In this document: in pieces, positions 54,464-63,635 of the stretch | How the letters are laid out: every line of letters starts with the position of its first letter | Position numbering within the stretch: the stretch's first letter is position 1 | Assembly: GCA_024234815.1 (NCBI GenBank) | Contig: JACKNO010000002.1 | Location: 496,001-560,000, forward strand | DNA from: Pseudomonadales bacterium | GTDB taxonomy: Bacteria > Pseudomonadota > Gammaproteobacteria > Pseudomonadales > Halieaceae | DNA: 64,000 nt | Direction: 5' to 3' | Made by a program: the position numbers and the translations under genes | Notes under the pieces: model-generated | The model's database searches: none | What the model saw: the letters and a program-made list of their open reading frames with translations, nothing else | Told to the model about the DNA's origin: nothing

Positions 54464-55216
54464 ATGAATACGACACCGAAAACCTATGCCGAGGCGTTCC
54501 TGACGTATTTTAACGTCTGCCTGTCCACAACCGAGCAGGAGCGAAAGGACGTCAGCCGCATTCGCTACCGGGTTTATTGCGAAGAGTTCGGCTACGAATC
54601 CAAAGACACGTTTCCGGACGGCCTGGAGCACGATGCCTTCGACGCGCAATCGACGCATTGCCTGGTCACCCACAAGGCGAGCAACACACCCGCCGGCTGT
54701 GTAAGAGTCGTGGAAACACTGGGCAACGACCCCCTGCCCTTCGAAAAGTTTTGCGCCTCAAGCCTCGATCGAAAATTCTTTGAGAACAATCCGATGCCTC
54801 GCGAAAACATGTGCGAGGTATCGCGACTGGCGGTGGACGGTATGTTCCGGCGGCGTTCGGGGGAACAGTCCACCCGATTTGGCGGGGTTCATATCTCCGA
54901 CATGACGCAACAGGAGTTGCGTACGTTTCCGCTGATTGCGGTGTCCTGCTTTCTGGCCGCGAACATCATGGCAGACCTCTCAGGTCGCATTTACCTGTTT
55001 GCAATGATGGAGCCGTTTTTGCCCAGGCTGCTCAAGCGCTCCGGCATCAACTTCACAAAGATAGGCGAGAATATCGACTACCACGGCTTGCGGGCCCCCT
55101 ATTTCGTAACCACCACCGAGGTTAAGGAAAATGTGGTGCCCGAACTGGCGGAACTCTATGCCGCGATACATGAGCTGATCGCAAATGATTTCAGGAAACT
55201 GGTACCGCTGGGGTAG
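54464..55216 (+). CDS. PEP-CTERM/exosortase-associated acyltransferase
   Basis: A 250-aa protein matching TIGR03694: RIRYRVYCEEFGYESKDTFPDG, HCLVTHKASNTPAGCVRVV and a CEVSRLAVDGMFRRR segment, with the GNAT/N-acyl-homoserine-lactone-synthase fold. It starts 4 bp after prsR, so it may be made with the regulator. Its product might be an acyl signal or acylated sugar (unknown). Confidence 0.9.
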   Translation: MNTTPKTYAEAFLTYFNVCLSTTEQERKDVSRIRYRVYCEEFGYESKDTFPDGLEHDAFDAQSTHCLVTHKASNTPAGCVRVVETLGNDPLPFEKFCASSLDRKFFENNPMPRENMCEVSRLAVDGMFRRRSGEQSTRFGGVHISDMTQQELRTFPLIAVSCFLAANIMADLSGRIYLFAMMEPFLPRLLKRSGINFTKIGENIDYHGLRAPYFVTTTEVKENVVPELAELYAAIHELIANDFRKLVPLG

Positions 55217-55228
55217 CGAGGGAAGCCT

Positions 55229-57058
55229 TCAGAAGCCCAACTCAAACCCCAGGAGCACACGGCTCTGATCCCTGAACTGCCCGAATACCCCGTCCCTGTC
55301 GCCAAGGAAAATATCCGCGCCACCCCACAGTTCCAGATTACTTTGCCACAGGTATTTGAGTTTCAATTGGGTAAGGGAGTCGTGGTGGTTAAGGGAGTAG
55401 AGACTCAGGGCATCGAGTATCCAGGTATCGTGGGCAAAAGAGCGCTGATAAAACAACGACATGTATTGCTCTGTTTCGTCCCGCTTGACGCTACTGTCGT
55501 AGTCAAACAGGTGGCTTTGAAACCACTGGGCACTCAGCAGGGTATCGTATTGACCCAGTTGCCAGTCCAGCCCCAGGACCGACGCCAGTTCCGATGAACG
55601 CTCCACACCCCGACTGGCCAGGTCTGAAGAGACGTGGTAGGTATCCGTGTTGTAAGCCATTTCCGCCCTGAGCGTGAAATCTCCAAAGGCATTGCTCAAT
55701 GTGCCTCCGGTCATATGGCTGCGCTCATAGACCGGCGTGACTACACCGCGGGCGCCACCCGGGGTCAGCTCGAGGGCCTGGTAAAACACCGGTAAATCCT
55801 GGTAGTGATACAGGTAATTCAGGGTGACGTCCCAACCACCGGCAAAGCCGGATACCCGAGCGCCAATATCACTGTCACCTATATAGTCATCCGGCACCTC
55901 CGCGTTTTCGACATACACATCGAGACCCGGTGGTGCGACCGGCACCAATAATGGCGAGGTTATATAGTAGGGCGTGTCGTCTTCAGCGAGTTCATGGTAG
56001 GTAGTGTCGGGGATCCAGAGCACCTGGAGAGTGAGTGAATCACCGAGGGGCGCCTCCATCTTCACCGAGTATAACGGGATGCGGGAATCGTCAAAATCAT
56101 CGAGAATATACTCGCGATAGCTTTGCGGATTTACCACGTCCAGCACCTTTATTCCGTCTGCCTGGCCCCACACGACCTGCTGCTTGCCGAGGCGCCAGTA
56201 GGTATCGCCCCAGCGGGTGTCCAGATAGAGTTCGCGCAGCGACAGTTCCGCATAGCGGTCGTTGTACAAGGGGCCGTTGATCTCAGAGTAGTTCCTGGGC
56301 TTGTCCTGATCGGGCCCCAGGTCGCCGACGGCATCCAGCCGAATCCGGGCGATCGCGGTAAGATCGGTACCCGGTGCCAGGTCCACATCCAGGCGCGGCT
56401 GAATCAGCGCTTCGAATTTCTGGCCGTGCCCGCCATCCGTTTCAACTGCGCCCTCCTGCTGCCAGGTGCCGCCAAAGCGAAAGGGTGAACTACTGCTGAC
56501 ACTGCGCGGCCTGGCTGCTCGCGGAGCTTCCTGTTGGGGTGTGGGACTCGCCCCTCCCGGGACCGGGTCGTCCGCGCGCCCGACGGGTATCACCTCATCG
56601 CGGCTCGGATCTGGAGCCATTTGCGCCGCAACAGGTTCCGGGTATATGTCCAGCACCAGGCGATCACCCCTGTCGAGATAGGGTTTGAGAGTAAATACGT
56701 CGTAAACGACAGGCATACCGAAATGCAAATCGGCGTTCAGCAGGCCGCCTTCGCCGCGACTGAACTCGATGCTGCTGATCGGCGCCTGCACCAGCGAGGT
56801 GGGCTTCTTCCCGGGCGAGAGCCCGGCGTTCAGAAACTCAAGGCGCATGCGTCGCGGATCATCCGATGGCACGACGCGGTATTGAACGGGGCCCGACACG
56901 TCGAAAACCAGCCGGGTCCTGTCTCCGGAACGACCAAGCCGCACATCGTCCACGGCATAAAGGCCTGCGTCCTGCGCAAAACCGGTGGTAGCCGCACCGA
57001 GCAGGATCGCAAAAGAAAGCCGCTTCCAGACCAGTTTAAAGCCCCCTCTCCAAAGCAC
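55229..57058 (-). CDS. Outer-membrane protein with AMIN-like and DUF1302-like domains
   Basis: A 609-aa protein with signal peptide (LSFAILLGAATTGFAQ). Residues about 35-145 (LYAVDDVRLGRSGDRTRLVFDVSGPVQYRVV) resemble an AMIN domain; the rest resembles DUF1302 proteins (LSLRELYLDTRWGDTYWRLGKQQVVWGQADG) and ends in GFELGF, a barrel-type terminus. The ORF begins at 57103; GTG 57058 leaves a shorter n-region, and a CTG after the RND stop has a strong GAGAGGGGG upstream. It overlaps the RND gene, so the two are made together. Confidence 0.78.
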   Translation of the reverse strand: MLWRGGFKLVWKRLSFAILLGAATTGFAQDAGLYAVDDVRLGRSGDRTRLVFDVSGPVQYRVVPSDDPRRMRLEFLNAGLSPGKKPTSLVQAPISSIEFSRGEGGLLNADLHFGMPVVYDVFTLKPYLDRGDRLVLDIYPEPVAAQMAPDPSRDEVIPVGRADDPVPGGASPTPQQEAPRAARPRSVSSSSPFRFGGTWQQEGAVETDGGHGQKFEALIQPRLDVDLAPGTDLTAIARIRLDAVGDLGPDQDKPRNYSEINGPLYNDRYAELSLRELYLDTRWGDTYWRLGKQQVVWGQADGIKVLDVVNPQSYREYILDDFDDSRIPLYSVKMEAPLGDSLTLQVLWIPDTTYHELAEDDTPYYITSPLLVPVAPPGLDVYVENAEVPDDYIGDSDIGARVSGFAGGWDVTLNYLYHYQDLPVFYQALELTPGGARGVVTPVYERSHMTGGTLSNAFGDFTLRAEMAYNTDTYHVSSDLASRGVERSSELASVLGLDWQLGQYDTLLSAQWFQSHLFDYDSSVKRDETEQYMSLFYQRSFAHDTWILDALSLYSLNHHDSLTQLKLKYLWQSNLELWGGADIFLGDRDGVFGQFRDQSRVLLGFELGF

Positions 57059-60000
57059 CCCTGGTGAAGAAATCGTCGTCAATCGGCGAGGCGTAGTCGA
57101 CATCGCTGAACAGGAAACGGGTGGTGTGGCCGCTCTGGTGATTCGCCATGGTGAGATCGTGACGCGTCCAGATGCCGTCCACCTGGCGAATATCGGATAC
57201 TGTCAAGGTCTTCAGCAGTTCCCCTTTTACGTCCCAGAACTCGGCGCGCAATATCATCGAGTTCGCGGGGTCTACCCAAATTACCGTCCTCGAGTAACCA
57301 AGCTCGCGGGCTATATCATCATTCTTCGGCACGGCTTCCAACTGGTAGCTTTCCACCCCATCCAGGGGCTCCTTACCGAGCAGGCGAAAGTTGTAGTCCA
57401 GTGGTTCGAGCTTGCCATCGAGTTTGATATCCTCGTAGGTGAAATCAGTGCCCAGGAAATAGTCGCCACGGTCTGACGCCGATATGCGACGCACCTTCTT
57501 CAGCGCAGGCAGGTACAACCACTGATCGTCCTCTTCGTCGGTCGCAAGGTAGTCCCAGATCAGAAAACCGGTGTCCCTCACGTTAGCGGGCTCCAGGTAA
57601 AAGAGTACCGTTTTCTTCTGGTCTTCGTAGTTTTTCCTGAAACTGATAGTGTGCCTGCTCCTCTGCGTGCCACGCCGATCTGTCATCAACATTTCAATTC
57701 GCCTGCTGACAGTCTCGCCCTCGGGCACGGCATTGACGTTCGCCACCAGTTCGTCGGCCGAAATCACGACAGCCCCGGTCTCCGCCATCGCTGCGGGGGA
57801 GTACGCCACCGCCGCGGATATAGCGATAACGACCAGGCCGACACCAAGCGGTAGCGACCCCGCGGCGGTTTTCCGGGAACTGCGCAGAAACGCGGGCAGC
57901 AGCAGTTTCAGGAGCGCCGGCAGCAGCGTCATACTGGCGATAAAGCTGGCACAAACCGCCACTGGGACTATCGCACCGAATGTATTGAGAGAACTGATCT
58001 TGCTAAGGGTTAGAACGCCGAAGCCGCCGGCGATTGCAATAAAATTGAAAAATAGCGCCTTACCCGTACCCGGGTAGAACTCAGCGAATGTCGCTCTCAT
58101 GTCAAAACCCACCTCATTATAGATTGCCCGCATGCGCTCCACCGTATGTGTGGCGTAATCGATACCGAGCCCGATTGCGACAGTTGCGAACATCGATGTA
58201 CCCATGCCCAGTGTAATTCCCCAGGTAGCCATTATTGCGTATACCAGCAGCACTGCAACACAGACCGGAGCCAGGGTGAGAAGCCCTGCGGCCAGCGAGC
58301 GAAAAAGCAGCGATGACATCAGCAACACCAGCGTGATCGCTATTCCCAGGCCGGTGAAATGGCTCGCGGCCAGCTCGCTTATCCATCGATAATGGACATT
58401 CACCCGACCGCTCAGTGTCGCCTTTATCTGCGTCTCGTTAAAGTCTTCTTCGATGTAGGCATTCAGGGCCTCGACTATTATTCTGACATCCTGGTAATCA
58501 CCCGATTTGACATACACACGGATGTTCGCCGTCCTGTAGTCGTAATCCACCTCCTCTTCAAAGTCGGTGGGGTCTGAAGTCGCCGAGTAAAGAAGAAAAT
58601 ACTGGGCCACCGTTTCCTTATCATCAGGAAGCCGGTACGCAGCGGGGTCACCGGCATTGAGCGCCCTGTTCATCTGCTTGAGGTAGTCCACTATGGAGAC
58701 GGAACCTCCCACCTCGGGCAAGGCCTCTGCAAACTCCTGCAAGGCTTCGATTTTGCGCAGATTTCCCGGCAGGAAAAGGTCCTCGGCCGCGCCGGTTTCA
58801 ACCACGATATCCAGGGTGTTGGCGCCGTTCATGTGCTGGTTGATAATCTGGTCCGCCTGCACGATCCGCTCTTTGGGGTTGAATACGTTTATGGGGTTCT
58901 CGTCGACAACCAGGCGGCTGGCCGCCACGCCGCCGGCGACGGCGAGCAAGGCGTATATAAAAACGATCCTGGCGGCATTATCAAATGTTATGTCTCCCAG
59001 CCTGACCAGCATGTGGGACCAGATACCTGTAACTGCCGGCTTGTCGGCACCCGGGTGCCGTGGATTCCCGCCCGCCCCGCTCAACACCATCACGGCGGGT
59101 AGAAAAGTCATGGTGTACAACCACGCCACCGCAACCCCGATGGCGGCAAACAGACCAAAATTGACAAACGGCGGCATATAGCCCGAAAAGTAAAGACCCA
59201 GGAAACCGGCAATTGTGGTCAGGGAAGTGAGCGTAACGGGACGCCACATCGTGGCCATGGTCTCAATCACCAGAGCCTTCCTGTCCACCCCGGGCTTACG
59301 GCGCTGAAGATCGAAAAAGTGCAGGTAGACATGGATGGCGTCCGCTACCGAAATACCGATCAATATCACGGGCAATGCGTTGGTAATGACGTAAAACGGT
59401 ACCTGGCACAGCGCCATGACGCCCATCGTGATGACCAGCGTAGCAATCACGATAGCATTGGTCAGCAAGGCCGCCACTATCCCGCGAAAGGCGAGTATCA
59501 ACACCAGGGTGATAACCACTCCGCTGAAAGGCACCAACTGGCGAGCATCGGCATCCACGTAACTGCCGAGGTAACCTATTATCGCCCCTTCGCCTGCAAC
59601 ATAGAGTTCTGCCTCGCCAGGTACAGACGCCTGTTCAACGATATCGACCACGTCCTGGTAGGTCTGGCCCGCCTTATCCTCGTCGAGCATTTCCGCAATG
59701 ATAATGGTAACGCTGCCGTCCGCGGAGACGAGATTGCCCATATAGATTGGGAAGTCGGAAACCGCGTTGCGCAGTGCGTCCAACTCGTTCTTCGACACTG
59801 GGACGGATTCATAAAATGGCGCGATCTCCATGCCTTCCGGGTTGCCGGCTATATTTTTCTCGGAGGCGAGGCTGATTGTTCTGGATGAATCGATGTTAGG
59901 CAGCGCGGCTATCTTCCGGGTCAGCGACTGCAAAAGCGTGAGTGTTCGGGTGTTGAAAATACCGTCGGGGGACAGGTCCTGCACTGCGACAACAATCGGG

Positions 60001-60182
60001 TCGCTCAGGCCGAACTGCTCCTTTACCTTGCGCTTGTATACCAGGGCTGGATTGTCCTCTGCGAGAAACGCGTCCGAACGTATATCCTTGACCATCTTCG
60101 GCAGCGAGAGGCCTGCCAGGAGAATCGGAATCAGACACAGGAAAAGGACGATTTTGGGATAATCGACTACAAAGCGCTTCAT
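57036..60182 (-). CDS. RND/MMPL exporter fused to LolA-like lipoprotein-sorting domain
   Basis: A 1048-aa protein. Residues 1-770 are a 12-helix RND/MMPL-type transporter with two periplasmic loops (GISVADAIHVYLHFFDLQRR, FATVAIGLGIDYATHTVERM). A segment near 785-805 (PLGVGLVVIAISAAVAYS, PAAMAETG) looks like a retained signal peptide, and the last 240 residues match an outer membrane lipoprotein-sorting protein (RGDYFLGTDFTYEDIKLDG, YSRTVIWVDPANSMILRAEF). These are usually separate genes beside a DUF1302 protein. Likely moves lipid or lipoprotein toward the outer membrane. Confidence 0.88.
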   Translation of the reverse strand: MKRFVVDYPKIVLFLCLIPILLAGLSLPKMVKDIRSDAFLAEDNPALVYKRKVKEQFGLSDPIVVAVQDLSPDGIFNTRTLTLLQSLTRKIAALPNIDSSRTISLASEKNIAGNPEGMEIAPFYESVPVSKNELDALRNAVSDFPIYMGNLVSADGSVTIIIAEMLDEDKAGQTYQDVVDIVEQASVPGEAELYVAGEGAIIGYLGSYVDADARQLVPFSGVVITLVLILAFRGIVAALLTNAIVIATLVITMGVMALCQVPFYVITNALPVILIGISVADAIHVYLHFFDLQRRKPGVDRKALVIETMATMWRPVTLTSLTTIAGFLGLYFSGYMPPFVNFGLFAAIGVAVAWLYTMTFLPAVMVLSGAGGNPRHPGADKPAVTGIWSHMLVRLGDITFDNAARIVFIYALLAVAGGVAASRLVVDENPINVFNPKERIVQADQIINQHMNGANTLDIVVETGAAEDLFLPGNLRKIEALQEFAEALPEVGGSVSIVDYLKQMNRALNAGDPAAYRLPDDKETVAQYFLLYSATSDPTDFEEEVDYDYRTANIRVYVKSGDYQDVRIIVEALNAYIEEDFNETQIKATLSGRVNVHYRWISELAASHFTGLGIAITLVLLMSSLLFRSLAAGLLTLAPVCVAVLLVYAIMATWGITLGMGTSMFATVAIGLGIDYATHTVERMRAIYNEVGFDMRATFAEFYPGTGKALFFNFIAIAGGFGVLTLSKISSLNTFGAIVPVAVCASFIASMTLLPALLKLLLPAFLRSSRKTAAGSLPLGVGLVVIAISAAVAYSPAAMAETGAVVISADELVANVNAVPEGETVSRRIEMLMTDRRGTQRSRHTISFRKNYEDQKKTVLFYLEPANVRDTGFLIWDYLATDEEDDQWLYLPALKKVRRISASDRGDYFLGTDFTYEDIKLDGKLEPLDYNFRLLGKEPLDGVESYQLEAVPKNDDIARELGYSRTVIWVDPANSMILRAEFWDVKGELLKTLTVSDIRQVDGIWTRHDLTMANHQSGHTTRFLFSDVDYASPIDDDFFTRGALERGL

Positions 60183-60664
60183 AGTAACTGCTGGTTCCCG
60201 TGGCGTGTGGCGCCACTATCTCGATAGTCCGGCACGATGGTCCGGTAAATTACGGATAGTCACGCCTGTTTTATTAGAATCATACCCGCTGGCAAGGCCC
60301 GCTCGGCCCCCTTCAACGACGACGCCTGCCCTGAGCTCACTGAACCCGCCAGCACCATCCAATTGAATCGAAATAAACGGGGATTGCAAGGGAATATCCT
60401 GAAAATAACGACCCTGCGTTACGGGCCTGGCCGACAGTGTAGCAAATGCCGGGGTAGCGGGAAAAGCGGCCCCCGGCGCACTAAATGTTGAAATAGACAA
60501 TTGCCGCCCGGGAAACACTCGATTACTTAAAATATCCTTAGTAGCATGGCACCGGCAGTCACATATGCCGCAATTGATCAAATAACATACGATGGGCAAC
60601 TGTCGCAATCGGCGGCAACAGGGGATCGCCCGTTGGCCTGAATTGAAAACGCTGGAGACACATC
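60183..60664. other. 482-bp divergent intergenic region
   Basis: Lies between the RND fusion gene (minus) and prsT (plus). The 130-aa minus-strand frame at 60216-60608 has no recognisable family, ribosome site or codon pattern, so I do not call it. It contains the 10-bp palindrome GTGGCGCCAC near 60207. No sigma-54 site with correct spacing was found. Confidence 0.4.
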
Positions 60665-63445
60665 ATGGGATTAAAGCTTCCTCGAGGCCTTGTTTTTGGT
60701 CTGTTCGCACTCGCCCTGCTACCGGCTTGTAGCGACAACACCACCGATGCCGAGTACCTGGAACAGGCCAGGCAGTCCCGGGCAGCAGGTGAGTTCAACG
60801 CCGCCGTTATCCAGTTGAAGTCAGCGCTTCAACTCAACCCCGACAATTACGAGGCCCGGTACCTGCTGGGCAGTATCTACCTGGAGGGTGGCAGGTTATC
60901 GGATGCGGAGAAGGAATTTCAGAAGGCCGCCGAAATAGACAATACCCGGGGCGAGCTCCAGGTGCCTCTTGCAACCAGCCTCTTCGGCCAGGGCAAATAC
61001 AACCAGTTGCTGGAACAGGTAGCACCCCGCGATGACAATGATGCGGATACCGCGGCAGAGGTTTTCAGCTATCGCAGCCGCTCCTGGCTGGCACTGGGCG
61101 ACCTCAACAGGGCGGATATGGAACTGGCCCAGGCCAAGAGGCTTGCGCCGGACAAGTTACCCACGCTCATCGCGGAGGTACACCTGGCGGCACAAAGCGG
61201 GGATGTGGCCAAATCCAGGGAACAGATACAGGCGGTACTGGCCCAGGTCCCCGACAGTGCCGAGGCATGGACCCTGCTGGGCAGCCTGGAATATTCCTCC
61301 GGTGCGCTGGACGCGGCGAACGAGGCGTTCAGCAAAGCCATCGAGAGCCGGGAAAACAATACTCTCGACCACCTGAAGCGGGCAATGACCCGAATCGCCT
61401 TGGGCGACTATGACGGCGCCAAAGAGGATATCGCCGTCGCCAGGGCTAAAGCCCCGGAGTCAGCGGTAACGCTTTATGCCGAAGGGCTTCTGGATTTCAG
61501 GCAGGAACGCTATCCCGAGGCCCAGGCGGCCTTTGAAAAAGCCCTCAACCGATCTCCGGATTACATGGAGGTCGTTTTCTACCTCGGCGCCACACACCTC
61601 GCCCAGGAGCATCTGAGCCAGGCCGAGTTCAATCTGCAACGTTTCGTAACGGCATTTCCCGAATCGAAGCCCGCCGTGAGCCTGCTGGCCCTTACCCACA
61701 ATAAACTGGGCAACCCGGATCGCACGCTGGATCTGCTGAAGCCCGCGTTGCAGGGACCAAACCCGGACGCCCAGTTTCTGACCCTGGCCGGAGAGGCTTA
61801 TCTCATCAAGAAAGACGTCGCCGCCGCGGCATCACTGCTTGATGAAGCCGCGGACCAGATGCCCGATGCGGGCAAAGCCAGGATGATGGCGGGACTCGCG
61901 CAACTGCAGGCGGGTGATGAAGCCGCCGGCGTCAAGTCCCTCGAAACCGCCGCCAGCCTGGGCAATGAATACAGGACCAATATCGCGCTGGGCTACTACT
62001 ACCTCAATACAGGCCAGCTTGACAAGTCACTAGAGACCGTGACCACACTCGAGAACCTGCATCCGGATGACCCCCGCGTTTACGATATGAAAGCGCGTGT
62101 GTATATCCAGATGAACGACTACGGGCTCGCGCGGAGCAACTTCGAGAAAGCACTGTCACTGGATGCGAGCCTGGTACCCGCGAGCCTCAGCCTCGCGGCC
62201 CTGGATTTACAGGAGAACAATATTCCGGCAGCCAGGGACCGCTATAAAGCCATCCTCGAGCAGGACAACAAAAACACGGCGGCGATGATCGGTCTGGCCG
62301 ACCTGTCCAGGCAGGAGGGCAAGGAAGAGGACTATCTCAAGTGGGTGGAGCGGGCAGTCAAGGCCAACCCATCCGCCATCATGCCGCGCATTTACCAGGT
62401 GAACGACCTGTTGCAGCGGGGTGACAATGCCGCCGCACTGAGAGTTGCGCAGGAAGCGGTAACCCTCAACCCGGACAAGACCATTGCGCTGGCGCTGCTG
62501 GGCAAGGTGCAACTGACCACGGGAGAGGCCCAGGGCGCGCTCAACACCTTCACCAAACTCGCCGCTCTGGCACCCGAATCGGCGATGGCGCTGGATCAAC
62601 TCGCGCGCACATACGCTGCGAATGGCGATGTCTCGAAAGCCCGGGAGACTTTGCGCAAAGCGCTCGAGTCGGACCCGGAGTATCTCAACGCAATTAGCGC
62701 GCTGGCGACACTGGAAATTGTGTCGCGGCAACCTGAAGCGGCACTGGCCCAGGCATTGCGATACCAGCAGCTTTCACCCGGGTCCTCCACCGGCCTGATG
62801 CTGGAAGGGGATGCGCGCATGGCGGCCAGGGAAAACAAGGAGGCGGCGGCGGCCTATCGGAAGGCGCTCGCCCTCGAACCCCAGGATGCACGGGTCGTAA
62901 TCAAGCTGCACATCGCGGAATTGCGACTGGACAATGCGGACGCGGCTGACAAGGCAATTCTGGCATGGCTTGCGGCCAACCCCGACAGCGAAAGCGCGCG
63001 CAGTTACCTTGCCCTGAGTTTCCTGAAGCGCGGCCTGGATGAACAGGCGATGCGGCAATACGTGGAACTCACCCAACGGTCACCCGGCAACGCGATGGCT
63101 TTCAATAACCTGGCGTTTCTCTATCAGCGCGCCGGCAACGCCAAAGCCCTCGCCACCGCGCGGACGGCTCACCGGCTGAGCCCGGACAACCCCGACATCG
63201 CGGACACCCTGGGCTGGATCCTGGTGGAGCAAGGCGAAGTAGCCAGCGGGATTGAGTTGATCAAGCAGGCCGTGGCGGCCGATACCAGCGACCCCGAAAG
63301 GCAATACCACCTGGCCTATGCCCTGGCCAGGGATGGGCAGGCTGACCAGGCAAGCAAGCTGGTGTCGGGGCTGCTGAAAATGCCCCTGAGCCCCGAGCTC
63401 AAAGCCCAGGTCACCCGCCTGTCAGAGCAGTTGGCATCACGCTAA
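60665..63445 (+). CDS. prsT: PEP-CTERM system TPR-repeat lipoprotein PrsT
   Basis: A 926-aa lipoprotein with signal LFALALLPAC (lipobox LPAC) and about 23 TPR-like repeats of the 34-residue type (LQLNPDNYEARYLLGSIYLEGG is the first). Matches TIGR02917. Anchored in a membrane facing the periplasm; a scaffold for EPS or PEP-CTERM protein export is assumed. Convergent with the PEP-CTERM substrate gene. Confidence 0.93.
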   Translation: MGLKLPRGLVFGLFALALLPACSDNTTDAEYLEQARQSRAAGEFNAAVIQLKSALQLNPDNYEARYLLGSIYLEGGRLSDAEKEFQKAAEIDNTRGELQVPLATSLFGQGKYNQLLEQVAPRDDNDADTAAEVFSYRSRSWLALGDLNRADMELAQAKRLAPDKLPTLIAEVHLAAQSGDVAKSREQIQAVLAQVPDSAEAWTLLGSLEYSSGALDAANEAFSKAIESRENNTLDHLKRAMTRIALGDYDGAKEDIAVARAKAPESAVTLYAEGLLDFRQERYPEAQAAFEKALNRSPDYMEVVFYLGATHLAQEHLSQAEFNLQRFVTAFPESKPAVSLLALTHNKLGNPDRTLDLLKPALQGPNPDAQFLTLAGEAYLIKKDVAAAASLLDEAADQMPDAGKARMMAGLAQLQAGDEAAGVKSLETAASLGNEYRTNIALGYYYLNTGQLDKSLETVTTLENLHPDDPRVYDMKARVYIQMNDYGLARSNFEKALSLDASLVPASLSLAALDLQENNIPAARDRYKAILEQDNKNTAAMIGLADLSRQEGKEEDYLKWVERAVKANPSAIMPRIYQVNDLLQRGDNAAALRVAQEAVTLNPDKTIALALLGKVQLTTGEAQGALNTFTKLAALAPESAMALDQLARTYAANGDVSKARETLRKALESDPEYLNAISALATLEIVSRQPEAALAQALRYQQLSPGSSTGLMLEGDARMAARENKEAAAAYRKALALEPQDARVVIKLHIAELRLDNADAADKAILAWLAANPDSESARSYLALSFLKRGLDEQAMRQYVELTQRSPGNAMAFNNLAFLYQRAGNAKALATARTAHRLSPDNPDIADTLGWILVEQGEVASGIELIKQAVAADTSDPERQYHLAYALARDGQADQASKLVSGLLKMPLSPELKAQVTRLSEQLASR

Positions 63446-63535
63446 CAGTTGCTCACCGGGCTTGTCGGTGTCACACCACGGCACAGTACTGGAGCAGCGC
63501 TGCCAAGGCGCTACGCGCCATGCCTGGCGCACCAT

Positions 63536-63564
63536 AAAAAAACCCTGGCCACTGGCCAGGGTTT
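63536..63564 (-). terminator. Rho-independent terminator
   Basis: AAACCCTGGCCA at 63540-63551 is exactly inverted at 63553-63564, with one base between. On the minus strand the hairpin is followed by a T run, so it ends the PEP-CTERM gene; it may also slow prsT transcripts. Confidence 0.85.
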
Positions 63565-63635
63565 CTCGATAACACGAACTTTGTCCGGAAAGCGGGGGCT
63601 TGCTTAACCGCGGAGCGGTTAACCCCCCAACCGAA

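Noticed and set aside
60216..60608. 130-aa minus-strand frame between the RND and prsT genes
   Set aside because: No family, no ribosome site, start region low in coding likeness; left as intergenic.
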